Assembly (NCBI RefSeq): GCF_029227915.1
Contig: NC_079879.1
Coordinates: 27,098,501-27,162,500 of the forward strand
Direction: 5' to 3'
Source: Hydractinia symbiolongicarpus
Taxonomy: Eukaryota; Cnidaria; Hydrozoa; Anthoathecata; Hydractiniidae
Length of the DNA stretch: 64,000 bases
The notes under the pieces were generated by a model. It worked only from the letters and a program-made list of their open reading frames with translations, ran no database searches and was not told where the DNA came from. Of this stretch, positions 10,655 to 20,616 are shown piece after piece. Position numbers and translations under genes: made by a program. Every line of letters begins with the position of its first letter. The first letter of the stretch is position 1.

Positions 10655-11171
10655 CTACTTTAAAGGCAGAAATTTTCGCGGGCAGAAATTTTCGCGAGGA
10701 TCAAAAATCGCGAAATTTCGCGAAGTTAATTTTGCGAATTTTACCTCTGGAAGAAATTTTAGAGAAATAACTTTCGCGAATTTTCCAAAATCTTCATTTT
10801 TGCGAACAAAAACTTTCGCGAAGGACAATGAATTTTAATGGAAAAAAAATTAATTTTAAATCGAATATTCTCTTTTTCGATTTTTAACTGATTTTCAGAG
10901 TTAGAATTTTAGAGCCATTTTCCGGGCTGATTATTCTTTTTGTCGTGATTCTATTATTTCTACCCTTGTCCTCGAAGCCGCCCTCGTTTTTAAGAATTTT
11001 CGGCTTTTAAAACTTTGAAAAAACTTTCGCGATTTTTAGACAAAAGTTGATTTTTCGCGAAAATAACTTTTGCGAATTTCGGGTTAAATTTCTTACCGGG
11101 CAGAAATTTTCGCGAAAAGGGGCCAAAATCCCGAAAATTTTTGCCCGCGAAAATTTCTGCCCTTAAAGTAG
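10655..11171. mobile_element. TTCGCGAA-rich MITE with long inverted repeats
   Basis: Left ctactttaaaggcagaaatt and right aatttctgcccttaaagtag are inverted ends of at least 27 bp. The interior repeats ttttcgcgaa and its complement many times, which makes the element strikingly CpG-rich against an AT-rich background. No transposase frame. Related relic at 58740-58865. Confidence 0.75.
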
Positions 11172-11437
11172 CTAACAAAAAATAAAATAATTACGCGACA
11201 AAATGCATAGTATAATATAACGTTTTATTTCACAAGCCACAACAAAATAACAAAAGAGTTAAAAATTACACCTAAAATTACAATATGTGTTTAGATTGGT
11301 CAATGGGCAGTTTGAGAATAAAACGACGCATTCTTTTCGCTTTAAAGAAAGGGAAAATTTTACGAAGTCAAATTGCGCTACATGGACACTAACAACTTAG
11401 CAGCGTCCAGGCTCTGCGCTGTCTTTATCTATCTATC

Positions 11438-11605
11438 TGTAGTGTTCTAATACCTAGCTGACTAAGATGAACCTAGATTAGTCTGACCGATCAACTATGT
11501 GACACACACGCGAATTCTTATATTAAAATATACCGCCATATTTATTTCGTCTCCACGTTCTATATATACAATTCTCACGGTCGCCGATTATATACAAATA
11601 CTACA
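11438..11605 (-). repeat. 3' LTR
   Basis: 168 bp beginning tgtagtgttc and ending tactaca on the plus strand (TG...CA ends), identical to the 5' LTR. The minus-strand polypurine tract abuts it. Confidence 0.95.
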
Positions 11606-11619
11606 TCCTCTTCTTTCTT
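11606..11619 (-). promoter_or_regulatory. polypurine tract
   Basis: Minus-strand AAGAAAGAAGAGGA lies immediately before the 3' LTR, the position used to prime plus-strand DNA in LTR elements. Confidence 0.8.
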
Positions 11620-11635
11620 GATCGAATTCTTCATT

Positions 11636-11805
11636 ACGTCATCGTGTTGTTCATCAATCGAACGTCGTCGTGTTGCTCATCAATCGAACGTCATCGTGTT
11701 GTTGATTCATCGTACGTCATCGTGTTGTTGATTCATCGTACGTCATCGTGTTGTTGATTCATCGAACGTCGTCGTGTTGTTGATTTATCGAACGTCGTCG
11801 TTCCA
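11636..11805. repeat. 26-bp minisatellite in the retrotransposon 3' region
   Basis: acgtc(a/g)tcgtgttgttgatt units start at 11636, 11662, 11688, 11714, 11740, 11766 and 11792, an exact 26-bp period. It lies between the end of pol and the polypurine tract, so it would be in the element's transcript. Confidence 0.9.
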
Positions 11806-13292
11806 CATAATAAAACATAAACCATCACATGAGTAAATACATGATTAACTTCTTTGAAAAGCGTTTTTTTTTTATTTCACATGCTTCTTATTTACATGTT
11901 CGCAAAGCGTGATTAACAAAGGTGTGAACATAATGTGTGAACTTCTTCATAAATGTTTTGTGTCCAGTATCACTGAATACTGTCCAAATTTCGTGTAACA
12001 TAAGTTCTGTTATCAACGTCACGTGTTTCTATTGTTTCTTCTTACTTCGTGAAAGATATGATTTCCAAGGATGACTTTTAGTTTGTAAACACTTCTTCTC
12101 GTTGTGCTGCTGATGTGTTTCTAGTTTGGTTTCTGGAGTTTTGTCTTCAGTCACTGTTCGTGTTCGCATGTCCAAATTATTTTCTTCATCTGGAACAACT
12201 TCATCTGGAACAACATCATCTGGAACAACAGGTATTATTTTAGCAATTCTTCTTGTGTTAGACGTTTGGCAGTTTGTTTGTGTGCACACAGCTTCACTGT
12301 CAGAACTAACTAAGCAATCTAGGCCTACTAGTGGAACAGCAATTGTGATGAATTCGCCATTGTATCCTGTGTTGTTGCTTTTCTCAGTCTCTTTAGCTAT
12401 TTTCTTTTTTCTGTTGTTGTTTTTACTTTCTGTCTTCTCATGTTTCTCTCTGTGTATATCTTCTGTTTGATTCTTCTCTACTTCCTCCTTCCTTTGTAAA
12501 TATTTTCTTAGATGTACCTTGTTCCTCATGTATCTTCTTCCTTGTGCGTCTTCAATTAACGCACTCTTTTCGTATGATTTGATTACTGTGAATGGTTTAG
12601 GTATCCAATTTGTCGATAGTTTGTCTTTCCTCATCATATTTCTCGCTAATACGCTGTCACGTACATTGATGTGATGTTCTTGTACTGTTTTTCTGTTGAT
12701 ATCAGCATATTCTTTTGTTTTTCTCTTATTTCTTCTGTCTGTTTCGTCAAGTTTCAAATTTTCTGACAAAAACTTGGAATATACAGGAATTTTATTTCTG
12801 ATGTTTCTACCAAACATGACAGTAGCTGGAGGTGTGTTGGTTGTTGCATGAGGTGTAGTTCTGTAGAGTAGGAGAAATTTGTCCAGTTCCTTTCTCCAAT
12901 CTTTTCCGGCTGCATGAGCACATTGATTTGCTTTTTTCAATGATCTGTTAAATCTTTCAACCTCTCCATTTGCCCATGGTGAATATGGCGTGGTGCTGTG
13001 AAGTTCAATTCCATTTTCCTTTAGGTAACTCTTAAAGGGGAAGTCCGGTAAATTTTCAAAATTTTTAAAATCACAATATTACATGTCTGTATAACAGCCA
13101 AAAAAAATTTTTCAGCTAAAAAGTTCTAAAAGTCATGAAAAAAGCAATTTTGCCTCATATCATTTCTACTTTCACTTCATGATATATTTCCGCAACGAGT
13201 AGTCTGGACACTAATATTCTTCTGACGTCATTCGTGACAACAACATTCGGCGCGTTACTTTCTTGCAGTAGTAAACTTATCTTGAAGTAGTT

Positions 13293-14033
13293 ATGTCATC
13301 TTCCTCTTCTGATGTAAGCGATGTTGAATTTAATGAAGATGAAGAGTTTGGTTTATCTCCTTTCATGTTCGAACCGGAACGGAGTCAAAGTGAAGTGGCT
13401 GCAGCTTTAGAAGCTTTAGGAAACAACGTTGGTGCTAAAAACTGCAATGTTGAAGCTGGAAATCGTGTTGGAAATGTTGAGTGGTGCCAGTGCAAAAAGT
13501 GTAAAATTATGGTCACTGAAACGGAAAGTTTATGTTGTCGTGATAATAATGATATTCCGGACGGTCATTTTCAAGGTTTCTGTTGATTAAAATATCTTCT
13601 TATCGTGTATTTTACTTCCTTGTTTGCTACATCAATCACTTTCTGTTCTGTCACAACAAAGTTTTAGAAAGCTAAACGTTGTTTATTTACACACGGGGGT
13701 ACGCCTTTTTAAAGATCTTTTTTCTTTTTTCGCTTAGGTCATACGTGTGTTACAAATTCGGATGAATTCAAAATGGTTTGTTTGCCGGAACCCGTGTTAC
13801 GGACAGCACTAGGTGCTATTCACAACATGAGAGGGATTCGTCATAAACTTTGCAACAGATCATATCGGTTTGCTGCTTATAAACAATATATATGGTGGGT
13901 GTATGGAAGACTGGGCATAGGTTATCGAAAGCCTATACCATCATGTGTTGTGTGGGTAATCCGTAATGAATACCCGCAGCCCGATGGGGTATACGTGCCA
14001 TACACAGAATCAGGAATGGATTTGGACACATAA
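13293..14033 (+). CDS. transposon-borne P2RX7_C-domain protein (two exons)
   Basis: Exon 1 is 13293-13575 (phase 1, donor GTTTCT); exon 2 is 13738-14033 (acceptor cgcttag), giving about 192 aa. An acidic Ser-rich N-terminus with SPFMFEPE is followed by WCQCKKCKIM and ESLCCRD, then GHTCVTNSDEF / VCLPEPVLRTAL, then RFAAYKQYIWWVYGRLG and IPSCVVWVIRNEYP. These match, in order, the cysteine-rich cytosolic C-terminal domain of P2X7 receptors, which occurs without the channel in many invertebrate and TE-encoded proteins. It is likely zinc-binding (CxCxxC...CC). No membrane segment and no P2X channel domain. The intron keeps the motif in frame, so the gene looks intact although its transposon partner is truncated. 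Confidence 0.8.
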
Positions 14034-14181
14034 AATGTATAAGAACATGTATAATTGTAAAGATGATGAATGAAATTTTTACAATATATGTTTTTAAAAT
14101 ATAACAAATGTCCCCCGGAATTGTAAAATAAGCGTTTCTTGATGTAATGCTAAATATCATTTATAAACCTGGGGGTTACTT

Positions 14182-14589
14182 TTAGGTAAATCTTGAACGC
14201 ATATTCGAGACAACAACTTCCTTCCCAGGGTTTATTTTTAATGCAATATTTCTGGGTGTTTCAGGCAACTTAAAAAATATAGGAGCTTTGATTTTTTGAA
14301 CCAAATCAAACACTTCCTTCATCAAGTCCTCTTGGTATTTCTTTTCTTTCGGATCCATTACTTTTTTTGCCACCCACTCCTTCGTAATTTTGGTGAAAGA
14401 AACTTTGAACTTCAACCTCCCATCGGATGTAGTGGCTTGTTGTCGTTCTACACCCGAGTTGTGGTCAAGCACAGCTAGTTGCGTCCTAGCAACCATCCCA
14501 GCGTACGAGAATGCTAAGCGTTTGGGACAGTACTTATTCAACAGGGAATGGTAAACCTCGAGCTGTCCAGTGTGCTTGAAATCAAATTC
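14182..14589 (-). pseudogene. transposase-like C-terminal fragment
   Basis: From about 14575 the minus strand reads FKHTGQLEVYHSLLNKYCPK, AFSYAGMVARTQLA, LDHN, a basic stretch and TKEWVAKKV, ending at TAA (14184-14182). This resembles the C-terminal part of multi-copy transposase-like proteins (often with THAP domains) common in cnidarian and fish genomes. About 130 codons survive; the catalytic core and any DNA-binding domain are missing. It converges with the P2RX7_C gene inside the same TIRs. Confidence 0.6.
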
Positions 14590-17500
14590 AAGTAACCATG
14601 ATAACAGTAAAATCAATGGTACATTTATGACTTGTTTGAAGTGGTGTAATCGACAACTGAAGTATTCCGGCGTGCAGAAAGCTGTTGTCATAAAATACGT
14701 CACGATAAACATTAGAGCCCAGACCTCGATGATAACAACAAAAAGATGGCGTCGTTTGAAAAAAAACAGTAACAATCCTAAACTTTGATAGACATTTATA
14801 TCATTTGTAATACGAATTTTTAAAAAAGATTTTGCAGAAATTAATAACACGATGGTGTTTATTCAACACACAAATTTTGAAAAATGACCGGACTTCCCCT
14901 TTAAATTCTTGGGAGATCATTTGTTTCCCATTGTCGGCAATTAACTTCGTTGGATATCCAAATAACTTGAATGTTTTATCTAGACCTTTGATTACATGGT
15001 CAGTGTCAATCTTTTTAGTTTGTATAACGACAGGATATCTGGATCTGTAGTCTATCAGCACGATTAAGTAGTCCATTGTTGGATATGGACCTTGTATATC
15101 AAGTGCTAAGGTATGCCAACTTGTAGGTGGAATTTCAGTCGATTGGGTATGTGTTGGTCTAACTACTGCTGAACTTGTTGCTTGACATGACATACAAGTT
15201 CGGATCATTTCTTCAATCTCTTTATCTATCCCAGGCCACCATACTTTTCCTCGTAGAAGTCCTTTGGTTTTGACTATACCAAGGTGATGCTCATGTGCGC
15301 TATCTAAGATTCTCTTTCTGAGAGTCTTCGGGATGACTAAACGGTTGCCCTTTAGCACTAAGTTGTCTTTTACTACTAGTTCATTTCGGCAGAGATAGTA
15401 TTGTTTCATTTCAGGATATTTATTCCATTTCTTCAGTTTAATGTTTACTCTGAGCTTTGCCAATTCCTCGTCTGTTGCAGAATCATCAGCAATTTCTTTT
15501 ATCGTGACTGCAATTGGCGTAGCATCGTTGATTATCGTGTTGACATAATGTTCTGCTTCGTTAGTAAAGTAGTCACTTGTTCCAGGTGCTTCTAAAGGAG
15601 ACCTGGAGAGAACATCTGATGCGTTGGTTGCTCCTGGTTCATATACAACTTTAAACTTGTACGGTTGTAATTTTAATACCCATCGTTGTATACGTGGTGT
15701 GGGATTCCCTCTTGATGATAAGATTTTCTCCAGTGGTTTGTGGTCTGTGATAACTGTGAAGTCACGATCGTATAGGTGGTAATGGAATTTTTGTATTCCC
15801 CACAACACTGCAAGACTTTCTCGCTCTGTTTGAGAATATCTTTGTTCAGTTTCATTTAAAGCTTTAGATGCATATGCTATTGGCTTGAAGGTGTTGTTCC
15901 TTTGCTTCTGTGTCAAAATAGCTCCAAGTCCTATGGGTGATGCATCTACAATTATTTTTGTATCAGCATATGGTTGATAATAGGCCATAACTCGCGAGTT
16001 AGTTAGTTCTTCCTTTAACTTGACAAATGAGTTTTCTTGAGCTTCATTCCATTGAAATTCTACATTTTTCTTTGTGAGCTTTCGTAGAGGCTCTGTAAGA
16101 TCAGCATAATGATGAATGAACTGGGAACAGTAATTAACTAGTCCCAGAAAACTTCTTACTTCTGTGGCATTTGTAGGTCGTTTGGTTTGATTCACAGCAT
16201 CCACTTTAGATTTATCAGGAAATATTCCTTTGTCGGTCAGTCTGTATCCAGAGAATGTGAGCTCATTTACTGCGAATAAGCATTTGCTTGAGTTGACTCG
16301 CAGTCCATTGTCGTAGAGTGTTTTCAGTAATTTGTCCAGTCTTGTTGCAGTTTCATCTATGCTTTTTCCCCATAACAGGATATCATCCGAAATTGATTTT
16401 GTTCCATCACATCCTGCAATACATTGCTCAATTGTTTTCTGAAATTGTTCAAATGCAGAATTAGCTCCATAGATGAGTCGTTTTGATTGATAACAGCCTT
16501 TGTGAGTTATAAAGGAGGTAATGTGTCTAGAACTCTCATCAAGCTCTATTTGATGATAACCTTCTCTTAGATCAAGCTTGCAAAAATATTTTGCGTCATT
16601 GAGTTCCGGTAGTATCTCATCTAACTTCGGAATTTGATGTCTCTCTCTTATTATAGCTTCGTTTGCTCTTCGCATGTCAATACATAGTCTTATTTTCCCA
16701 TTTGCTTTGGGTACCACTACTATTGGGTTTATCCAACTAGTTGGTCCATTTACTTTTTCTATGCAGTCATTTTTAACTAATCTGTCTATTTCATCTGATA
16801 CTGTCTGTCTAGTATGGTATGGCAATCTTCTCACTGGTTGCTGGACTGGTGTGATTGACTCGTCAATGTGAAGTTTAAGCTGGAAATTCTTGAGTTTCCC
16901 CATTCCACTGAAAACTTTCTTGTGTCTATCTAAAACTTCTTGTATCTTTGGGTGTAGGACCTCTGAATTACTTGTTTTATCTGTGATGATTTTCTCTGCA
17001 TTAGACAGTAGCATTTGTACAGGTGTTGTGTCCATGTTATTAATAGATTCAACATTTGGTGGGCCAATTCTGATAAGATCTAGTATCTTCGCACTTTTTA
17101 ATCCTAATAATGCTCCTCCATCACCTTCGACTACATAGTACTTCAGTTTTGCTATTTTCCCATATGAAGTCCTGGTGTTTGCCTTGAATGTTCCTCTGAC
17201 TTTCAATGGTGTTTTTCCTTGATAAGGATATATTTTTGTAGAACATTTTTCTAGTTTCGGTGCAGGAACAATCTTTTTGAATGTTTTTGAATCCAAAATA
17301 TTTAAGGTTGATCCACTGTCGACAAGGATTGTTATTGGTGATTCTTTAACCTCTATCTCAAACAATGGTTTATCTTTCGACTTGATGCAGAATACATAAC
17401 AATCATCTTCGTCACTTGAGTTTGACTCTTCTTCACTTGCATTGTCTTCTGTGGTTCTAACTTTGTGTTTCTGTCTGTCTAATTTTGTTTTACAGCATTT

Positions 17501-18360
17501 TGCAAAGTGTCCAATGAGACTGCATTTCTTGCATGTTTTCCCTTTTGTTATTCTACAATCTTTGCTAGAGTGTGACGTCATACCACATCTACCACAGGGG
17601 TTATTGTTGTAGAACTTTTTGCTGTCTCTGCTATCGTCACTCTTATTATAGACTTTCTTCCCATTGTTTTTGTTGTAATTTCGTTTGTTTCCGAAATGAT
17701 TCCTTTTCATCATGGTGTTTACTTCACCTACACTTGATGCGTTTTCTTCAATTTTCTTTGATTGACTTGCTGACTGTTCTAGAGCTCTTCCTATTCTTAA
17801 AAGTTTCTCTAGATTCAAGTCTGTTTCCTGAAGTAACCTTTTGCGAAATTTTGAAGATCGACATTTTGCGATGACTTGATCTCTGATCTCATCATCCAGA
17901 TTTGTGTACTCACAGTATTGTGCTAACTTTCTTAGTCTGGTAACAAATGCATCAACTGATTCTCCACTTTCTTGCTTTGCTTCGTGGAAAATAATTCTTT
18001 CATATGGTACATTCTTCTTGACATTGAATTGATCGTTTAACTTTGTCAATGCTTGTTGAAATGTTGTGGCTTCATCTGAATCGGGTAAAGTGTCAAAGAT
18101 TTGCTGTACTTCCTCTCCTGCCATGTGCAGAAGTGTGGCTCTTTTTTGACCATCATTTACGATCCCAGACGCCTCAATAAAGTAACTAAAACTCTTTCTC
18201 CACTTTTCCCAACGCTGTGCTAAGGTCGATGGCTCCCCTTTTGGGTCAAACTGTCTTAATGCTGGCAACTGTACTGGTATTGCAGCTGTAGCCATTCTGA
18301 TTTTGACTTTTTATGCTTTTGTTTCGATAACTAATTCTATTAAAACTTGCATGAACTCGG

Positions 18361-18378
18361 ATCCTCTGCTCGTCGCCA
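18361..18378 (-). promoter_or_regulatory. primer-binding site
   Basis: Minus strand begins TGGCGACGAGCAGAGG three bases after the 5' LTR, the usual TGG start complementary to a tRNA CCA end. The tRNA was not identified. Confidence 0.75.
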
Positions 18379-18381
18379 ATT

Positions 18382-18549
18382 TGTAGTGTTCTAATACCTA
18401 GCTGACTAAGATGAACCTAGATTAGTCTGACCGATCAACTATGTGACACACACGCGAATTCTTATATTAAAATATACCGCCATATTTATTTCGTCTCCAC
18501 GTTCTATATATACAATTCTCACGGTCGCCGATTATATACAAATACTACA
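18382..18549 (-). repeat. 5' LTR
   Basis: 168 bp, identical to 11438-11605. It would hold the element's promoter. A CTATC target copy follows at 18550-18554. Confidence 0.95.
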
Positions 18550-18917
18550 CTATCTATTGCTATCTATTTCTCAATCTGTCATTAGGCGATTTATTGATAA
18601 AAAAAAATTAAATTTCAGTTTTGTGAGTTTTTTTGTTTGCTTTCTATTTTATTTCTGGCTTTTAACGGAATTAGCAAACCGATTTTTATACTTCAGTGGC
18701 ATGAATAGTCACGGGTTTGACAACTAGTTTCTATCCATATATGCCTCAGAGCGTTGAAAGAACCCGAGAGAAGGAAGGCGACAAGAGTGTGGGGGTGCGG
18801 GTGACTTAGCCCTTGAAATAAAAATGATGTAAAAATAAATATTGTTTTCTTCCACCTTCCAAAACACACCCGATACACTGAATTTATTTTTTGCAACATA
18901 ACAATAGTTAACCAGGT
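18550..18917. other. no gene seen
   Basis: Starts with ctatc-type simple repeats that form the retrotransposon target, then AT-rich sequence without coding character. Confidence 0.5.
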
Positions 18918-19083
18918 GTTAACAACATGACGTTAACAACATGACGTTAACAACATGACGTTAACAACATGACGGTAACAACATGACGTTAACAACATGA
19001 CGTTAACAACATGACGTTAACAACATGACGTTAACAACATGACGTTAACAACATGACGTTAACAACATGACGTTAAAAACATA
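18918..19083. repeat. 14-bp minisatellite, ~12 copies
   Basis: gttaacaacatgac repeats at 14-bp steps (for example 18927, 18941 for atga) almost without change, ending just before 19084. High identity suggests recent amplification. Each unit contains GTTAAC, itself a palindrome. Confidence 0.95.
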
Positions 19084-20560
19084 ATGGCATCCATGCCTGA
19101 AAAAAAGAGAAGAGTGGATTACTTAGACTATAACGTTGACAATATTCACGTCATATTCAGCCGATTTGATTTATTTCTGCATACAACACAAGAAATTCAT
19201 CCTTATCTTACATGCTTAGTCTGTTCTATGATTTTTAAAGACGAAGTGGAACATTTAATACAGTCCTATGGTGTTACGGTATATGAGAATGTCACAGTCC
19301 ATATTATTTTGGTGTAGAAAACGAATAAAATTTCTAACCGTTTTTACTATGCATAATAATTTCGTAATAATTTATTTGACAATAAAAATGTTGGATTTTA
19401 ATGCGTTTTCTGGAAATCTAAAGGTGCTAAATTTCAAAATCCTCCCGTAGGGCAAAACAGCCATTGCGGAGACAGAAAGCAAAAACAAAAGTTGCTTCCT
19501 ACAGCACTTACTGTCTAACTGTGTAAGATTAATTTTTTTTAGGAAAATAATTTTTCATTTCAGCATAGACGCCCAGCATGCCAAAAAAAAGATATTTGAA
19601 TGTCAGTTTTCACAAGGATCTGAACAAAGCTGGACGGACTAGCGTGAATTCACTACTAGCGAATTGCTTAAAAATCAGCGTTTTATATAAAACTTCTGAT
19701 GGTTTCAAAGCTCAGAAATGATAGCAACCAACCATATAATAAGAAAACGTGGCAAGAACAACAAAAACCATACCACGCCCTTCAGAGGTTTGCTTTACAA
19801 GATTCGATTTGAGGTTATCTCCATGTTGGATGAAGTGTGGCCTGGGCACAAGCGATTACATCATTGAAGTGGGCCCTTTAACTATCAGAAACAAATTTCT
19901 TGAAGAAAAAAAAAATAAATAACCATAAAAATATCCGCAAAGACGGATACAGCGAATATTGATAGTTACGGCGCCATAATAACATTTGTTGTTACCTCTG
20001 CAGAACTCTCGTTGATTTTAAACACTCTCACCCACGGGTGTAATGAATTAACGATGCTTTAATCATTTGGTTGACAAAATATGTCTTACATCTCGGAGGA
20101 CATTTTATTATGATTTGAGGTGAATGCAAAAAGAAAAGGAAAAATCACACACGAAAAACTAACGATTTTAGTTCCGTGATTTTTTTGTAAAGCGAGGGCA
20201 ATATTGAGAACTTCACTATCTTATGGAAGAATTTTAAGATAAACTTTTTTGTCCTTTGTTTTGAGAAAAGTGTTTGTAGAAATGGACTTTTCACACATAA
20301 CATGCTCATTTTTGTAATACAAAAGGGTTTTCGCGCTAATTCGCGTTAAATTATATATATTTTTTATATTTAGCCCGTGTGCTAATCAGAAAATAACCAG
20401 AAAATTATCAGAACGCAAAAAATATCCCCATATTGTATGATTAGTATTAATTTCACAGTTTAGGAAATATAGACAATATTTTGAACATGGGTAATAATTA
20501 TTAGATGTATCCTTTAATAAGACTACAAAAAATATATCATTCAGAAAGTCTACTAGACAC
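19084..20560. other. no convincing gene
   Basis: A 77-codon frame starts right after the 14-bp array (19084-19317) but shows no recognised domain or splice support. The rest is AT-rich 3' flank of cysteine-peptide gene 2. Confidence 0.4.
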
Positions 20561-20616
20561 AAATGTTTCCGCGCATGTCTGTTCCTTCGTGGATGTTTTG
20601 TACCATCTTGCTTGTT

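Larger units (their letters stand above)
13036..14900. mobile_element. TTAA-flanked Kolobok/T2-like DNA transposon nested in pol
   Basis: Both ends carry aggggaagtccgg (inverted; about 25 bp of TIR with few mismatches) and are bounded by TTAA at 13032-13035 and 14901-14904, a 4-bp target duplication inside the integrase frame. The TTAA-AGGGG start fits the TTAAAGGRR ends of the T2/Kolobok superfamily better than the CCCTAGAAA-type ends of piggyBac. Inside are a two-exon P2RX7_C-type gene (+) and only the C-terminal part of a transposase-like protein (-), so the copy looks internally deleted. Confidence 0.8.
12029..18295 (-). pseudogene. Gag-Pol polyprotein, integrase broken by a transposon insertion
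   Basis: Two open segments, 18295-14905 and 13035-12029, belong to one frame of about 1,465 codons once the insertion and one TTAA copy are discounted. From the N-terminus: Gag; two zinc knuckles near residues 230-275 (CGRCGMTSHSSKDC and CKKCSLIGHFAKCC); aspartic protease (LVDSGSTLNIL, ~322); reverse transcriptase (~470-700) with ISDDILLWG in place of the usual YxDD; RNase H (~780-900, IIVDAS, TDHKPL); integrase HHCC zinc domain (~1000-1035) and the first two catalytic Asp of the DDE core (ALDIQGP, IADNG). The catalytic Glu lies beyond the insertion near 12965. The C-terminal part is charged and Glu/Lys-rich. No other stop or frameshift is seen, so the insertion is the only lesion. Confidence 0.92.
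11438..18549 (-). mobile_element. Ty3/gypsy-type LTR retrotransposon, split by a DNA transposon
   Basis: The 168-bp LTRs (11438-11605 and 18382-18549) read identical base for base, and the element is flanked by a 5-bp duplication CTATC (11433-11437, 18550-18554). On the minus strand the order is LTR, primer site, gag, protease, RT, RNase H, integrase, purine tract, LTR, which is the Ty3/gypsy order. Identical LTRs mean recent insertion. The element lies between the two eight-cysteine peptide genes. It is interrupted by a 1,865-bp transposon in integrase (13036-14900). Confidence 0.93.

Noticed and set aside
12126-12470. 114-codon plus-strand frame
   Set aside because: It is the antisense of the retrotransposon pol C-terminal region; the minus strand has the recognised domains.
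13036-14900. piggyBac assignment for the TTAA element
   Set aside because: TTAA targets are shared, but the AGGGGAAG ends, the P2RX7_C gene and the HTGQLEVYHS-type transposase end fit Kolobok/T2 better; no piggyBac DDD transposase is visible.
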